Below are positions 46,587 through 55,730 of a DNA stretch of 64,000 bases, in pieces; positions within the stretch are counted from its first letter, which is position 1, and the number at the start of each line of letters is the position of its first letter. This stretch comes from JALYOK01 sp963840785 (GTDB taxonomy: Bacteria; Pseudomonadota; Gammaproteobacteria; Burkholderiales; JALYOK01). The stretch lies in assembly GCA_963840785.1 (NCBI GenBank), contig CAWJAF010000003.1, forward strand, positions 310,001 through 374,000, in the 5' to 3' direction. Made by a program: the position numbers and the translations under genes. The notes under the pieces were generated by a model, which worked only from the letters and a program-made list of their open reading frames with translations, ran no database searches and was not told the DNA's origin.

Positions 46587-46859
46587 TTAAGCAGCTTTCT
46601 TCACCTTCATGCTCACCCGCAGTCCAGCCTTAGCAAGCATGTTCACCAGCGCATCTAGGCTAAACAATGAAATCTTGCCCTTGAGCAATTGATTCAATCG
46701 CGGCTGGGTGATGCCAAGTATTTTCGCGGCTTCTTGTTGCATGTAACCGCGCGCGACTTCGCGCACTTGGGACATAAGTTCGGCGCGTAGTAACAGGTTA
46801 TCGGCTTCGCCCGCGGGAAAACCGATGTCGCGAAACACGTTATCGCTACTGGGCGTCAT
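46587..46859 (-). CDS. XRE-family HTH protein, antitoxin-like
   Basis: A 90-residue protein from ATG 46859 (MTPSSDNVFRDIGFPAGEAD). The HTH is MQQEAAKILGITQPRLNQLL with KGKISLFSLDALVNML after it, the type found in HigA/RelB-like antitoxins that follow Gp49-like toxins. No toxin gene is seen directly before it, so it is an orphan regulator or a second antitoxin beside HigBA. Confidence 0.75.
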   Translation of the reverse strand: MTPSSDNVFRDIGFPAGEADNLLLRAELMSQVREVARGYMQQEAAKILGITQPRLNQLLKGKISLFSLDALVNMLAKAGLRVSMKVKKAA

Positions 46860-46926
46860 CTTTAATTTCGTTATCACAAGCGTTACGTTCATCACCACGA
46901 CTTCACGACAGCCCTAATAGTTATTC

Positions 46927-47247
46927 TTATGCGGCCTTGACTTCCACAGGCTCGATACGCTCGTACCCACCGGACTGCTCTAGCTCCCACACATCAAGCG
47001 CCTGTTGCAGCCTCAGCCACAGCCCCGCACCGTTGCCGAGCAGCTTGCCAAGTCGGATCGCCATATCGACCGATACCGGGCGTTTTTCATTCACGATTTC
47101 TGACACGGTAAGGCGCGAAACACCAAGGCGCTCCGCAAATTCCGTTTGCGTCATACGTAGCGCTGGCAGCACATCCTCGCGCAGGATCGCGCCGGGGTGA
47201 GTCGGTTTGCGCTTGGGATCGCGCAAGCTGCGAGCAGTTTTATTCAT
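46927..47247 (-). CDS. higA: HigA antitoxin
   Basis: A 106-residue HigA/VapI antitoxin. HPGAILREDVLPALRMTQTE and FAERLGVSRLTVSEIVNEKR form the HTH and RPVSVDMAIRLGKLLGNGAG follows. Start overlaps the toxin stop by one base. Binds the toxin and autoregulates its operon. Confidence 0.9.
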   Translation of the reverse strand: MNKTARSLRDPKRKPTHPGAILREDVLPALRMTQTEFAERLGVSRLTVSEIVNEKRPVSVDMAIRLGKLLGNGAGLWLRLQQALDVWELEQSGGYERIEPVEVKAA

Positions 47248-47525
47248 CAGTGATAATCCTCAAGGTTCACAATTTCGGCGTCACCGCCCTGAAACAAGAA
47301 CGTGAGACGCCAGTTCCCCGATACGCGGACGCTCCATAGGTTTTTAAGATCGCCCTTTAAGCGATGCAGAAACCAGCCAGGCACATTTAATTCGGCCACA
47401 TCCGCGGCACTATCCAAAGCGTCAAGCAAGCGCTCCAATCGCGGCGCATGTTGTGCCTGAATGCCGCGCAAATCGCCTGAGCGAAAAAACCGCTCGAGAC
47501 CTCTATGCTTGAAGCTTTTGATCAA
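47247..47525 (-). CDS. higB: HigB/RelE-type toxin
   Basis: A 92-residue mRNA interferase of the HigB host-inhibition family. MIKSFKHRGLERFF, then LNVPGWFLHRLKGDLKNLWS and VSGNWRLTFLFQGGDAEIVN, with the family ending LEDYH. Toxin first and antitoxin second, as usual for higBA. An addiction module that stabilises the island. Confidence 0.9.
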   Translation of the reverse strand: MIKSFKHRGLERFFRSGDLRGIQAQHAPRLERLLDALDSAADVAELNVPGWFLHRLKGDLKNLWSVRVSGNWRLTFLFQGGDAEIVNLEDYH

Positions 47526-47584
47526 ATGTAATTGTACTGCTTTGGATGTCTTTGTGCATTATAGTACATTACATCTATTGTGAC

Positions 47585-48808
47585 TTAGGCTCTATTGCCG
47601 TAGATCGGGATAACCTTCTCGTCGTCATTGCGCATCATGTCCAACATATCCGCCCAGGCTTGCATCATCTTGCGGCGTACCTTGAGATAGAGCGCATGGT
47701 TATACGCGGCGCTGGTTTCGTCTCGCTCTTGGTGCGCCAGTTGCAATTCGATGTGATCGTGACGAAAACCGCTTTCGTGCAATATGGTCGACGCCAAACC
47801 TCTAAAGCCGTGCCCCGTCATTCTTGAGTGATAACCCATGCGATACAGCGCGTAGAGGATGGTGTTATTGGACATGGGCTTTTGGTGGTCGCGCTCGCCG
47901 GGGAACAATAGTTCATTGTTTCCCGTGATGCTGTGAAGCTGCTCAAGCGTTTCAATAGCTTGGGCAGCTAGCGGAACGATATGCGGCGTTTTCATTTTCA
48001 TGCGCTCAGCGGGAATGCGCCACTCTGCCGCTGTTAGGTCGAATTCTTTCCAGCGTGCGCCGATCAATTCGCTGGTGCGGACAAAGGTTAGCGCCATCAG
48101 CCGCAACGCTAGGCGCGTGATACTTGCTCCGTCATACATCTCGATCTTGCGCAGCAATTCAGGAAACTCTTGCGCGGATAGACGGGCAAAATTTTCCTTC
48201 TTGCGGGGTTTGAGGGCGTCTTGCGGTTTGACGTCGGCGACGGGGTTACGCTCGCAGATTCCGTGCGCGACGGCGTAGCGAAAAATCTGTCCGCTGGTTT
48301 GCAAAGCCCGCTTAGCAATATCAAGTGCGCCGCGCTTTTCAATGGAGCGGATAACCGCGAGCAGGCGCGGCGCGGTTATTTCATCAATCGGTTTGCCGCC
48401 CAACGTCGGGAAAATATCGACCTCAAGTCGGCGAAGCACGTAATCGGCATGGCGCGGGCTTCGAACGCTCTTCCAATGAGTCCACCATTCACGGGCGACG
48501 GCCTCAAACGTGTGACCAGCGCGAATCTTCGCCGTGATCTTGCCGTCACGCCTTGCCTGCGAGGGATCGTTGCCCTGCTCTTTCAGAATCTTTTGCTGAT
48601 CGTTTCGCTTTGACCGAGCCGCTGCCAATGTCACTTGCGGGTAAACCCCAAGCGCGAGGCGTTTTTCTTTGCCATCAAAGCGATATTTCCAGCGCCAATA
48701 CTTCGATCCGTTGGGCATGACTTCCACGTACAAACCGCCGCCATCCGCGAGACGATAGGGCTTGTCCTTGGGCTTGGCAGTGCGTACTGCCGTATCAGTA
48801 AGCGCCAT
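47585..48808 (-). CDS. int: Tyrosine integrase of the island (P4-like)
   Basis: A 407-residue integrase. The N-terminal arm-binding DUF4102 domain begins LTDTAVRTAKPKDKPYRLAD with GGLYVEVMPNGSKYWRWKYR. The core-binding domain is followed by the catalytic Arg (LTFVRTSELIGARW), HxxR (TGHGFRGLASTIL), His (LAHQERDE) and Tyr (TSAAYNHALYL). Begins 175 bases from the tRNA-Ser gene it targets, in the orientation expected for P4-type islands. Confidence 0.95.
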   Translation of the reverse strand: MALTDTAVRTAKPKDKPYRLADGGGLYVEVMPNGSKYWRWKYRFDGKEKRLALGVYPQVTLAAARSKRNDQQKILKEQGNDPSQARRDGKITAKIRAGHTFEAVAREWWTHWKSVRSPRHADYVLRRLEVDIFPTLGGKPIDEITAPRLLAVIRSIEKRGALDIAKRALQTSGQIFRYAVAHGICERNPVADVKPQDALKPRKKENFARLSAQEFPELLRKIEMYDGASITRLALRLMALTFVRTSELIGARWKEFDLTAAEWRIPAERMKMKTPHIVPLAAQAIETLEQLHSITGNNELLFPGERDHQKPMSNNTILYALYRMGYHSRMTGHGFRGLASTILHESGFRHDHIELQLAHQERDETSAAYNHALYLKVRRKMMQAWADMLDMMRNDDEKVIPIYGNRA

Positions 48809-48913
48809 TTACTCTAGCCAAAATGTGCCCCCGCTTTTCAAATCTGATGCCCCCAAATATGCCCCCATGTGCCCCCCGGATGTCAATAAACCACTTTGGA
48901 CGGTATAGAATGC

Positions 48914-48938
48914 AAAAAGCCCCGTGGATAGGGGCTTT
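48914..48938 (-). terminator. Terminator downstream of tRNA-Ser
   Basis: Inverted repeat AAAGCCCC / GGGGCTTT with a 7-base loop; on the minus strand it is followed by TTTTTGC. It lies between the tRNA 3' end and the integrase start, on the island side of attR, so the island appears to supply the tRNA's terminator. Confidence 0.8.
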
Positions 48939-48958
48939 CGGCGGTATTACTGGATTTA

Positions 48959-48996
48959 TTTGGACGTTCTAGAATCGATAACTGGCGGAAAGGGTG
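48959..48996 (-). repeat. attR: tRNA-Ser 3' end
   Basis: The intact-side copy of the island direct repeat: the last bases of the tRNA gene including the encoded CCA and about 24 bases of flank. The matching copy is at 41839-41875. Confidence 0.85.
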
Positions 48997-49072
48997 GGAT
49001 TCGAACCCACGGTACGGAGAACCGTACACCAGATTTCGAGTCTGGCTCATTCGACCACTCTGACACCTTTCC
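48983..49072 (-). tRNA. tRNA-Ser (anticodon CGA)
   Basis: A 90-nucleotide class II tRNA. Acceptor stem GGAAAGG / CCTTTCC with discriminator G and encoded CCA. D-arm region GTCAGAGTGGTCGAATGAGC, anticodon stem CCAGA / TCTGG with loop CTCGAAA (anticodon CGA), a long variable arm, and T arm GTGGGTTCGAATCCCAC. It is the integration site of the island and remains complete. Confidence 0.97.
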
Positions 49073-49182
49073 GCGGAGGCGCGAATTATACATGGCGCCG
49101 CGACATTCGTCGGAAAAATATTTACCTCTGAATAATTTATCAGTATAACATGAGAAAAAATTCTATAACCTTTTAACTTTCG

Positions 49183-50550
49183 ATGAACAATATGGAGTCG
49201 CAATGGGTATATTTTCGATGCTTTTTCTGGCGATTTTTGATCCTTGCTATCGTGTACGCGGTCTTCGCGTACAACAATCTGGTGAATTTCAAGCACAACG
49301 TTTCCAAGGCTTGGGCAAACATTGATGTGCTGCTGAAGCAGCGCCACGACGAGATTCCTAAGCTGGTCGAAACTTGTAAGCAATACATGAAATTTGAGCA
49401 AACGACACTAGAGAAAGTCATGCAGGCGCGTGCGCAGGTTTCGAGCGCGCGCGAGTCTCGTGACATCGGCGCATTGGGCAAAGCGGAAGGCGCGCTGCGC
49501 GCCGGCTTGGGAAGCTTGTTCGCGGTGGCGGAAGCCTATCCGGAACTGAAAAGCAACGAACAATTTTTGCATTTGCATGCGCGCATTTCGAATTTGGAAA
49601 ACGCCATCGCCGATCGCCGCGAGTTTTATAACGAGAGCGTGAATATCAATAACGTTCGCGTCGAACAGTTTCCCGATAATATCGTTGCTGGACTATTCAG
49701 TTTCAAAACGGCTCGACTGCTTGAATTCGCCAGTGCGGAAAAATCCGACGTCGATGTGCGTGCGCTTGTTTACGGCTTAGTGCGTCGTCGTTTGGTTCAT
49801 GTTAAACGGACTCGTTATCGCGCCATGCTGGCGTGTTTTAGTTTCGGCGCATGGTTAATTCTGCATCGCCGATTTCGTTTAACCGCCGACATGCCGACCT
49901 CGCGCATCGGCTCGGCGGTTCAAGGTTACGTTGAGTTAAAGGGCGCGGCGGCAGCGCATCCGAGTTCGCCGACTTTCAGCCCGATGCGCGGGTTGCCCTG
50001 CGTGTGGTTCGACTATTCTGTTCAGGAAAAACGCGGCGAAAAATGGGAAACGATAAGCCGCCAAACCAGCGATGCGACCTTCCTCCTGCGCGACGGTAGC
50101 GGCGAATGCATCGTCGATCCGGATCACGCGGAAATTATGTCCGCGCACATGGAAGTCAAAATCATTGGTGAAACGCGTCAGACTGAGCGCCTGTTACTCG
50201 CCGGTGATCGGCTCTATGCGCTCGGCCAATTTAAAACTTTAAATCCCGTCGAAACACACCTCGATACTCGCCAAGACCTTGGCAACATGCTCGCGGAATG
50301 GAAGCGCGACAAGAAAAAATTAATGGCGCGGTTTGATTTGAACCAAGACGGAGAAATCGACGAAAAAGAATGGCAACTCGCGCGCGCACAAGCAAAACGC
50401 GAGGTCGCCAAGCAACATCGCGAACTGCGTGCGCAACCGGGCTTTCATTTGCTGCACAAGCCAGCCGACGGCCGGCATTTTTTAATCACCAATAAAGACC
50501 AGGAAAAAATCGAGCGCTCACTGCGCAATTGGTCACATATTTTTTCGTGA
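49183..50550 (+). CDS. LemA domain fused to GIDE-like membrane protein with EF-hand
   Basis: A 455-residue protein. Residues 13-30 form a transmembrane helix, then a LemA helical domain (YNNLVNFKHNVSKAWANIDV, LKQRHDEIPKLVETCKQYMK, FYNESVNINNVRVEQFPDNI) to about residue 185. A second hydrophobic segment (YRAMLACFSFGAWLILH) precedes a region like the GIDE/MULAN E3-ligase domain (AVQGYVELKGAAAAHPSSPT, PCVWFDYSVQEKRGEKWETI). An EF-hand-like DLNQDGEIDEKEW lies in the C-terminal part. LemA and GIDE-like proteins are often adjacent genes; here they are one frame. The start codon is not supported by a good SD. Confidence 0.75.
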   Translation: MNNMESQWVYFRCFFWRFLILAIVYAVFAYNNLVNFKHNVSKAWANIDVLLKQRHDEIPKLVETCKQYMKFEQTTLEKVMQARAQVSSARESRDIGALGKAEGALRAGLGSLFAVAEAYPELKSNEQFLHLHARISNLENAIADRREFYNESVNINNVRVEQFPDNIVAGLFSFKTARLLEFASAEKSDVDVRALVYGLVRRRLVHVKRTRYRAMLACFSFGAWLILHRRFRLTADMPTSRIGSAVQGYVELKGAAAAHPSSPTFSPMRGLPCVWFDYSVQEKRGEKWETISRQTSDATFLLRDGSGECIVDPDHAEIMSAHMEVKIIGETRQTERLLLAGDRLYALGQFKTLNPVETHLDTRQDLGNMLAEWKRDKKKLMARFDLNQDGEIDEKEWQLARAQAKREVAKQHRELRAQPGFHLLHKPADGRHFLITNKDQEKIERSLRNWSHIFS

Positions 50551-50608
50551 ATTACGTTTATCGTTTCGCTGGGTTATTTGGGCCACCAACTGAGCCGACG
50601 TTTTAGGC

Positions 50609-52531
50609 CTAGCCTTTCGTCGGCGGAATTTGCTTGGCTTCCAATGCTTCCCAGCGCGCAAGCAAACGACAACAATTCGTTTCGGTCTGCTCCAAGCGCA
50701 ATTGCAGCTGCCTTCACCTGATCCGGCTTGCTTGCGATATAATTCCGGGATCAAGCAAGCGCTGATTGATATTGTTTTTGTTCTTCTTCGAGCGCGCGAT
50801 TTTTTCCGGCAATGCGTTTAGCTCATTCGCTTCCTTAAACGAAAGTTTACCTCGGCTGCGAGGCTTATCTGAGTGCGGCGTTCCGAGCATCATGCCCTGG
50901 AAGGCGCACCGGTAGTGCCTCTTCAGCCTGCGCTTTTTTAACTCGTTCCCAATCGTCATAGTCACCGGCGTATTCCACTACTCTTCCCGCGCCTTCAAAC
51001 GCATAAATTTGCGTCACGACATTGTTGAGAAATTCGCGATCGTGGCTCACGAGAAACACCGTGCCAGAATAATCTTGTAACAATGATTCCAGTAACTCCA
51101 ATGTATCTAAATCCAAATCGTTAGTCGGCTCATCGAGAATCAAGGCATTCGCCGGCTGCGTGAACAACCGCGCCAATAACAGTCGATTGCGCTCGCCACC
51201 CGACAGCGATTTCACTTTCGCCCGCGCGCGCTGCGGCGGAAACAAAAAATCCTCCAGATAACTCATCACATGTTTGCGCTGGCCGCCGATTTCGATGAAA
51301 TCCGTGCCGGGGCTAATGGTTTCCAGTAGCGTTGCTTCATCGTTCAACTGCGCGCGCAACTGATCGAAATACGCGATGTTGAGCTTCGTGCCGAGCCGCA
51401 CCGTTCCTTGATCTGCAGGCACTTCTCCCGTAAGTAATTTTAGCAGCGTAGTTTTGCCGATACCGTTTGGGCCGATTAAGCCGATGCGATCGCCGCGTAA
51501 AATTCGCGCTGAAAAATCTTCGATCACCAATGCGATCACCGTAGGCTTTTTTCACGTGCTTGAGTTCCGCAACTAATTCACCCGAGCGCTCGCCGGTCGC
51601 AAGAGAAAAGTTCACCTGCCCCAAACGCTCGCGTCGCGCCGCACGTTCCACGCGCAATCTTTCCAAGCGCCGCACCCGACCTTCGTTGCGCGTTCGCCGT
51701 GCCTCGATGCCGCGGCGAATCCAGACTTCTTCTTCGGCTAACACTTTGTCGAATTTTTCCTGACGAACGGCTTCGATCGCGAGCATGTCTTCTTTACGCT
51801 TGCGATACGCGGTGTAGTTACCGGGAAAATCGCGCAGGATGCCGCGATCAAGCTCGACGATGCGGGTGGCTACGCGATCAAGAAAACGCCGATCGTGGGT
51901 GACGAATAGCAACGTCACATTGGCACCGCGCAAAAATTCCTCCAGCCAATCGATCGCGGTGATATCCAGAGTGATTGGTCGGTTCATCGAATACCAGCAA
52001 ATCCGGATCGCTCACCAAGGCTCGCGCCACTGCCACGCGCTTGCGCCAGCCGCCCGAAAGGCTGCCGATTTTTGCGTCGGCATTGAGTTCGAGTTGCTGT
52101 AGTGTCGACTCGATACGACTTTGCATTCGCCACCCATCGTTGGCTTCAAGTGCGTGACTCAAGTCGTCGAATCTGTTCTGCACCGCCGCAGTGTGATTCG
52201 GATCGGCGAGTTCATGCAATACCGCATGGTAGTCAACTAACGTGGCCTGCAGCTCCCCTAAGCCGCCAGCAACCGTCTCGAAAACTGTCGCCGTATCATC
52301 TAGCGGCGGCTCCTGCGGCACATAACCCAAGCGAAGTCCCGGCGCGCGCCAAACTACGCCATCGTCCAGCATGACGGTTCCGACAATGGCTTTAAGCAAA
52401 CTGGTTTTTCCCGCACCATTGCGGCCAAGCAAGCCGACGCGCTCGCCTTTGTCGATCTTGAATTCTGCGTGATCCAGCAGCGGCACATGGCCGTAAGCAA
52501 GCTGAGCGTTATCGAGCGAAATGAGTGGCAT
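50609..52531 (-). CDS. uup: ABC-F ATPase Uup, frameshifted
   Basis: Soluble ABC-F protein with two nucleotide-binding domains, acting on ribosomes or replication-linked structures. The first NBD has GLLGRNGAGKTSLLKAIVG, IGSLSGGWRKRVAVARAL and VFDEPTNH. The linker contains RRTRNEGRVRRLERLR. The second NBD has GLIGPNGIGKTTLLKLLTG, VKSLSGGERNRLLLARLF and LILDEPTNDLDLDTLELL. The Uup-type C-terminal coiled coil (KLSFKEANELNALPEKIA) ends in WEALEAKQIPPTKG and a stop at 50609. At least four frame changes (near 51970, 51550, 50890, and 50760). Two bases after the MFS gene. Confidence 0.88.
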
Positions 52532-52532
52532 A

Positions 52533-53738
52533 TCAATCCAACTTTGCGGCGAGTTTTAAATTTGGTGCGAGATACACATGCAACACAATCGCTGCGACCG
52601 CCGCGACTAAGCCCGCCATTAGAAACGCATAAGATGCGCCAAGAAATTGCCAGATGCCGCCGAATAGCAAACCGGCGGGAATTGCCGATATTCCCAGCAT
52701 CATGTTATACCAACCGTATGCAGTGCCGCGCTCCGTTGGCGCGGCGAAATCACCAATGACCGCGCGTTCGATACCTTCCCCAAGCCCGGCGAATATTCCG
52801 TAAACCAGTGTGACGATCCACAGCATGAGCGGCGACGCGGTCATGCTCAACGCTACGAAGGTCGCGGCGTAAGCCATCCAACTCATCGCCATGACGCGCT
52901 CTTTACCGATACGTAACGCTGCTTTTCCGCCCCACCACGAGGCCAGCGACTTCGCTAAATTCAGCGCGGCCCACAGCACCAACAAATTCACTGTACTCAT
53001 ACCCAGACCGTGGCCGAGCAACACCACAAACGTCTCGGATACTCGCGCGAAAGTGAAGCCGGCAAGCAACAATAAATACTGTCGCATGATCGGTGAAAGC
53101 CGTGACCAATTCAGTTCGGGTGCAGGCGCCAGCGGGCGCGGCGCAACGCGCGGCTCTTTGACTAACCACCATAGCAAAAACACGCCGACCAAACCAGGAA
53201 CCGCCGACCAGGCGATCACTTCGCGCAATGACAACGTTGACCAAGCGATCACCGCAGCGGCAACGAGCGCGCCACCGACAGCACCGGCGTTGTCCAACGC
53301 GCGATGAAACCCGAACGCCACACTGCGTAACGCGGGCGGCGTGACATCGGCGACCAGCGCATCGCGTGGCGCGCTGCGAATACCTTTGCCGATGCGATCG
53401 ACGCTACGCAGTGCGAGCAATCCCACCCAGCCGGTCACTGCGCCGAAGAACGGCCTGACCGTATTCGATAAGATGTAACCCGCGAGTGCCAAGCCCTTGC
53501 GTCGTCCGCCGAGGCGATCGGAAAAACGCCCCGACCAAAGCTTCATGAAACTCGCAATGGCGTCCGCTAAGCCTTCGATAAGCCCGAGCATCAGCGGGCC
53601 AGCTGCTAACTCCGTCACCAACAAAAGTGGGATGAGCGGAATGACCATATCGGACGCGAGGTCATTAAAGAAACTCACCCACCCCAGCACGATGACCGTG
53701 CCTGGCACTTGCGGAAAAAATCTGGATGGTTTTGACAT
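52533..53738 (-). CDS. MFS transporter
   Basis: A 401-residue major facilitator with about 12 transmembrane segments. The loop 2-3 signature is present as LWSGRFSDRLGGRRKGLALA and a second copy-like motif RSVDRIGKGIRSAPRDALVA follows helix 4-5, a pattern of MFS proteins related to YfkF/EmrD-like permeases. Substrate unknown. Forms an operon with uup, and is divergent from the dioxygenase gene. Confidence 0.85.
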   Translation of the reverse strand: MSKPSRFFPQVPGTVIVLGWVSFFNDLASDMVIPLIPLLLVTELAAGPLMLGLIEGLADAIASFMKLWSGRFSDRLGGRRKGLALAGYILSNTVRPFFGAVTGWVGLLALRSVDRIGKGIRSAPRDALVADVTPPALRSVAFGFHRALDNAGAVGGALVAAAVIAWSTLSLREVIAWSAVPGLVGVFLLWWLVKEPRVAPRPLAPAPELNWSRLSPIMRQYLLLLAGFTFARVSETFVVLLGHGLGMSTVNLLVLWAALNLAKSLASWWGGKAALRIGKERVMAMSWMAYAATFVALSMTASPLMLWIVTLVYGIFAGLGEGIERAVIGDFAAPTERGTAYGWYNMMLGISAIPAGLLFGGIWQFLGASYAFLMAGLVAAVAAIVLHVYLAPNLKLAAKLD

Positions 53739-53899
53739 CGCGTAGGAAAGTTGTAACTAGGGTGCTGACAAGGGTGCTCATTCTACGACAGAACCTTCGC
53801 CCTCGTTGATCACAACGCGTTATTGCGCGACAATTACTTTTCGCGTAACGTCTCAATCGAACATACGTGTTCGCCAATATAATTTCTCAAGGAGGAAAC

Positions 53900-54578
53900 A
53901 TGACTAACCATCTAACCCAGAAAATCGCCCAGGGCCTAGCCCGCCGACGTTTCTTGCAACAGGGTGCAGCGGCCGCTGGCGCACTCGTACTTCCAGCAAT
54001 GGTCAAACGCAAAAGAATGCGCGCTCACCGAGCAAGAAATTCTCGGACCGATGTACAACTACGGCGCGCCGAAATTCCAAGTGAAGTTAGCGAAAGATGA
54101 CGAACCCGGCCAGAAACTCATGCTGCGCGGCAGCGTGCTGAGCGCCGATTGCAAAACACCTTTGGCGGGAACCATCATCGAAATTTGGCAAGCGGACGAT
54201 AAAGGCAATTACGATAAGAAGCAGCCGGGCAATTTTCTCGAGCCGCCACCACCGTTCCACTTGCGCGGCATGCTCGTCACCGATGCAAACGGTCGCTATG
54301 AAATCGATACCGTTGTGCCCGGCGCTTACCCGATTCCACCCGGCGTACCCGGCTTGGAAAAATTCGGCGGCCTGACCCGCGCGCGTCACATCCACATCAA
54401 AGTGTTGCCGTTCCTGCACGTCGCGTTAACAACGCAACTCTACTTCAAAGGTGATGAGCATCTCGCCGGCGATCCGTGGGGTGGTCATAAGCCAAGCCTA
54501 GCATTGGATATGAAAACCGATGGCAAATATATGAAGGCAGATTTTGATTTTGTGCTCGGCACCGGAATGAAAAGCTAA
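53900..54578 (+). CDS. Tat-exported intradiol ring-cleavage dioxygenase homologue, frameshifted
   Basis: Related to protocatechuate 3,4-dioxygenase and catechol dioxygenases. The Tat signal is GLARRRFLQQGAAAAGALVL, so the mature protein is extracytoplasmic. The beta-sandwich domain follows: LRGSVLSADCKTPLAGTIIE, IWQADDKGNYDKKQPG (first Tyr), YEIDTVVPGAYPIPPGVPG and RARHIHIKV (the two iron-binding His). The frame shifts near 54012 (after AMVKRK, into ALTEQEILGPMYNY). SD AGGAGG before ATG 53900. Exported intradiol-like proteins are less well characterised than the cytoplasmic enzymes. Confidence 0.8.
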
Positions 54579-54589
54579 ATTTAAACTTC

Positions 54590-54617
54590 GCGAACGAGGG
54601 TAAATGCCCTCGTTCGC
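54590..54617. other. Perfect 11-bp hairpin between dioxygenase and flavin reductase genes
   Basis: GCGAACGAGGG / CCCTCGTTCGC with a 6-base loop, with no T tract. An ATG at 54604 sits in the loop and reads in frame with the flavin reductase, but is a poor start for that reason. Confidence 0.7.
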
Positions 54618-54630
54618 TCACAAGAAAAAT

Positions 54631-55260
54631 ATGGAAATCGATCTAAACTCCCTGGAACGTCCCATCCGCTACAAACTGATGACGAGCCTAGTCGTCCCGC
54701 GCCCCATCGCCCTCGTCACAACGATCTCGGATGGCGGCATCATCAACGCCGCACCGTTCAGCTATTTCAACGTCCTCGGCGAAGACCCGCCGATCTTGAT
54801 CATCAGCGCCGACGCGCACCCGAGCGGAAAAATGAAAGACACCGTCCACAACATACTCACGAAAAAACAGTTCGTCGTGAATTTGGTGGACGAAGACATC
54901 GCCGAAAAAATGCACGGCTCCGCCGTCGTCGCGCCAACTGAATTAAGCGAAGTCGACATGGTTGGCTTCACCACCACGCCATCGCAACGCGTCGCGCCGC
55001 CGCGCATCACCGAATCGCCCGTGTCGTTCGAATGCAATTTACACACCCAATTGGATTTCAAAACTCGCCACTTAATGATCGGCGAGATCGCCTGGATGCA
55101 TGTGCGCGACGGCATCATCGATCCAAAAAACATGCGCCGCATTGACAACGCCTATCGCCCAGTTGGACGTTTATATGCGAATCGTTATTGCCGCACGCGG
55201 GATGAGTTTCAGTTGGATAATTCTGGGTATGCGGAAATTGCTGCGAAGTTTGGAAAATAG
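54631..55260 (+). CDS. Flavin reductase-like FMN-binding protein
   Basis: A 209-residue member of the flavin reductase-like domain family. RYKLMTSLVVPRPIALVTTI, then NAAPFSYFNVLGEDPPILII and NILTKKQFVVNLVDEDIAEK are typical. These proteins bind FMN as dimers and serve as oxidoreductases or reductase partners of monooxygenases. Start ATG 54631 (MEIDLNSLERP) avoids the hairpin upstream. It follows the dioxygenase homologue by about 50 bases, possibly the same operon. Confidence 0.87.
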   Translation: MEIDLNSLERPIRYKLMTSLVVPRPIALVTTISDGGIINAAPFSYFNVLGEDPPILIISADAHPSGKMKDTVHNILTKKQFVVNLVDEDIAEKMHGSAVVAPTELSEVDMVGFTTTPSQRVAPPRITESPVSFECNLHTQLDFKTRHLMIGEIAWMHVRDGIIDPKNMRRIDNAYRPVGRLYANRYCRTRDEFQLDNSGYAEIAAKFGK

Positions 55261-55266
55261 GCATCG

Positions 55267-55457
55267 TGCCAGAAACCGCATGGATACTGGCTTCGTGGCA
55301 AGGCGAACGTAGCCCGGAAGAGGCGCAGCGTATTCCAGGAAAAGCGAACCATTCGTTCACCGAATTCAATTTACATGTTTCCAGTAGCATCCAGTGCATG
55401 CGACATGAACGATTATCGCACGTTACTAGAAATGCGCCTCGCTTCTTCCGGGCTACG
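55267..55457. repeat. Imperfect inverted-repeat element
   Basis: Left part CGTAGCCCGGAAG-AGGCG (55308-55325) and right part CGCCTCGCTTCTTCCGGGCTACG (55435-55457) are inverted copies with 13 exact bases. Its left end (TGCCAGAAACCGCATGGAT) recurs at 59039 and 61575, so it belongs to a dispersed family in this region. Confidence 0.7.
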
Positions 55458-55463
55458 CTTGCT

Positions 55464-55730
55464 ATGAGAGAAGTGTTCCCACTCGTCGGTGTAGATCAAC
55501 TTCGCTTCGGCATGACGCCGTTGCAAGTAAGGTCGCTCTATGGCGAAACGCAGCGGTATGAAGAGTGGATGGGAGGGAACCTCAATGATTTTATGTTCTA
55601 CGAAGGAATCCTCATAGGTTTCGACGGGAAGAACGGCCAGTCGCCATCTGAATCGTCGAAGGTCGTGATGTGCGAAGTTGCAACCAGATCGCATACAAAT
55701 GCTCGAATTGTTATCCGATTAAAAAAATAG
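55464..55730 (+). CDS. Small unknown protein
   Basis: An 88-residue protein from ATG 55464: REVFPLVGVDQLRFGMTPLQ, then VRSLYGETQRYEEWMGGNLN and FYEGILIGFDGKNG. The FGMTPLQVRSLYG stretch resembles the helix start of BamE/SmpA-like or small immunity-type folds, but the match is too weak to name. An upstream extension in frame would consist only of the repeat element, so it is excluded. Confidence 0.5.
   Translation: MREVFPLVGVDQLRFGMTPLQVRSLYGETQRYEEWMGGNLNDFMFYEGILIGFDGKNGQSPSESSKVVMCEVATRSHTNARIVIRLKK

Larger units (their letters stand above)
41839..48996. mobile_element. Integrative genomic island in tRNA-Ser(CGA)
   Basis: A 7.1-kb element bounded by imperfect 37/38-base direct repeats of the tRNA 3' end and its downstream flank. 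The integrase gene starts 175 bases from the intact tRNA and reads away from it, as in P4-type islands. Inside are HigBA, an AlpA regulator, several small DNA-binding or unknown proteins on the minus strand, an iteron array, and two plus-strand cargo genes at the far end. No capsid, conjugation or transposase genes are seen. It is likely a satellite-like or minimal integrative element that is mobilised by helpers or is no longer mobile. Confidence 0.85.

Noticed and set aside
46587..46859. Second complete toxin-antitoxin pair
   Set aside because: No toxin-like frame lies on either side; only the HigBA pair at 46927-47525 is complete.
55266..55463. N-terminal extension of the 88-residue protein
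   Set aside because: It translates an inverted-repeat element that recurs elsewhere, so it is not protein-coding.
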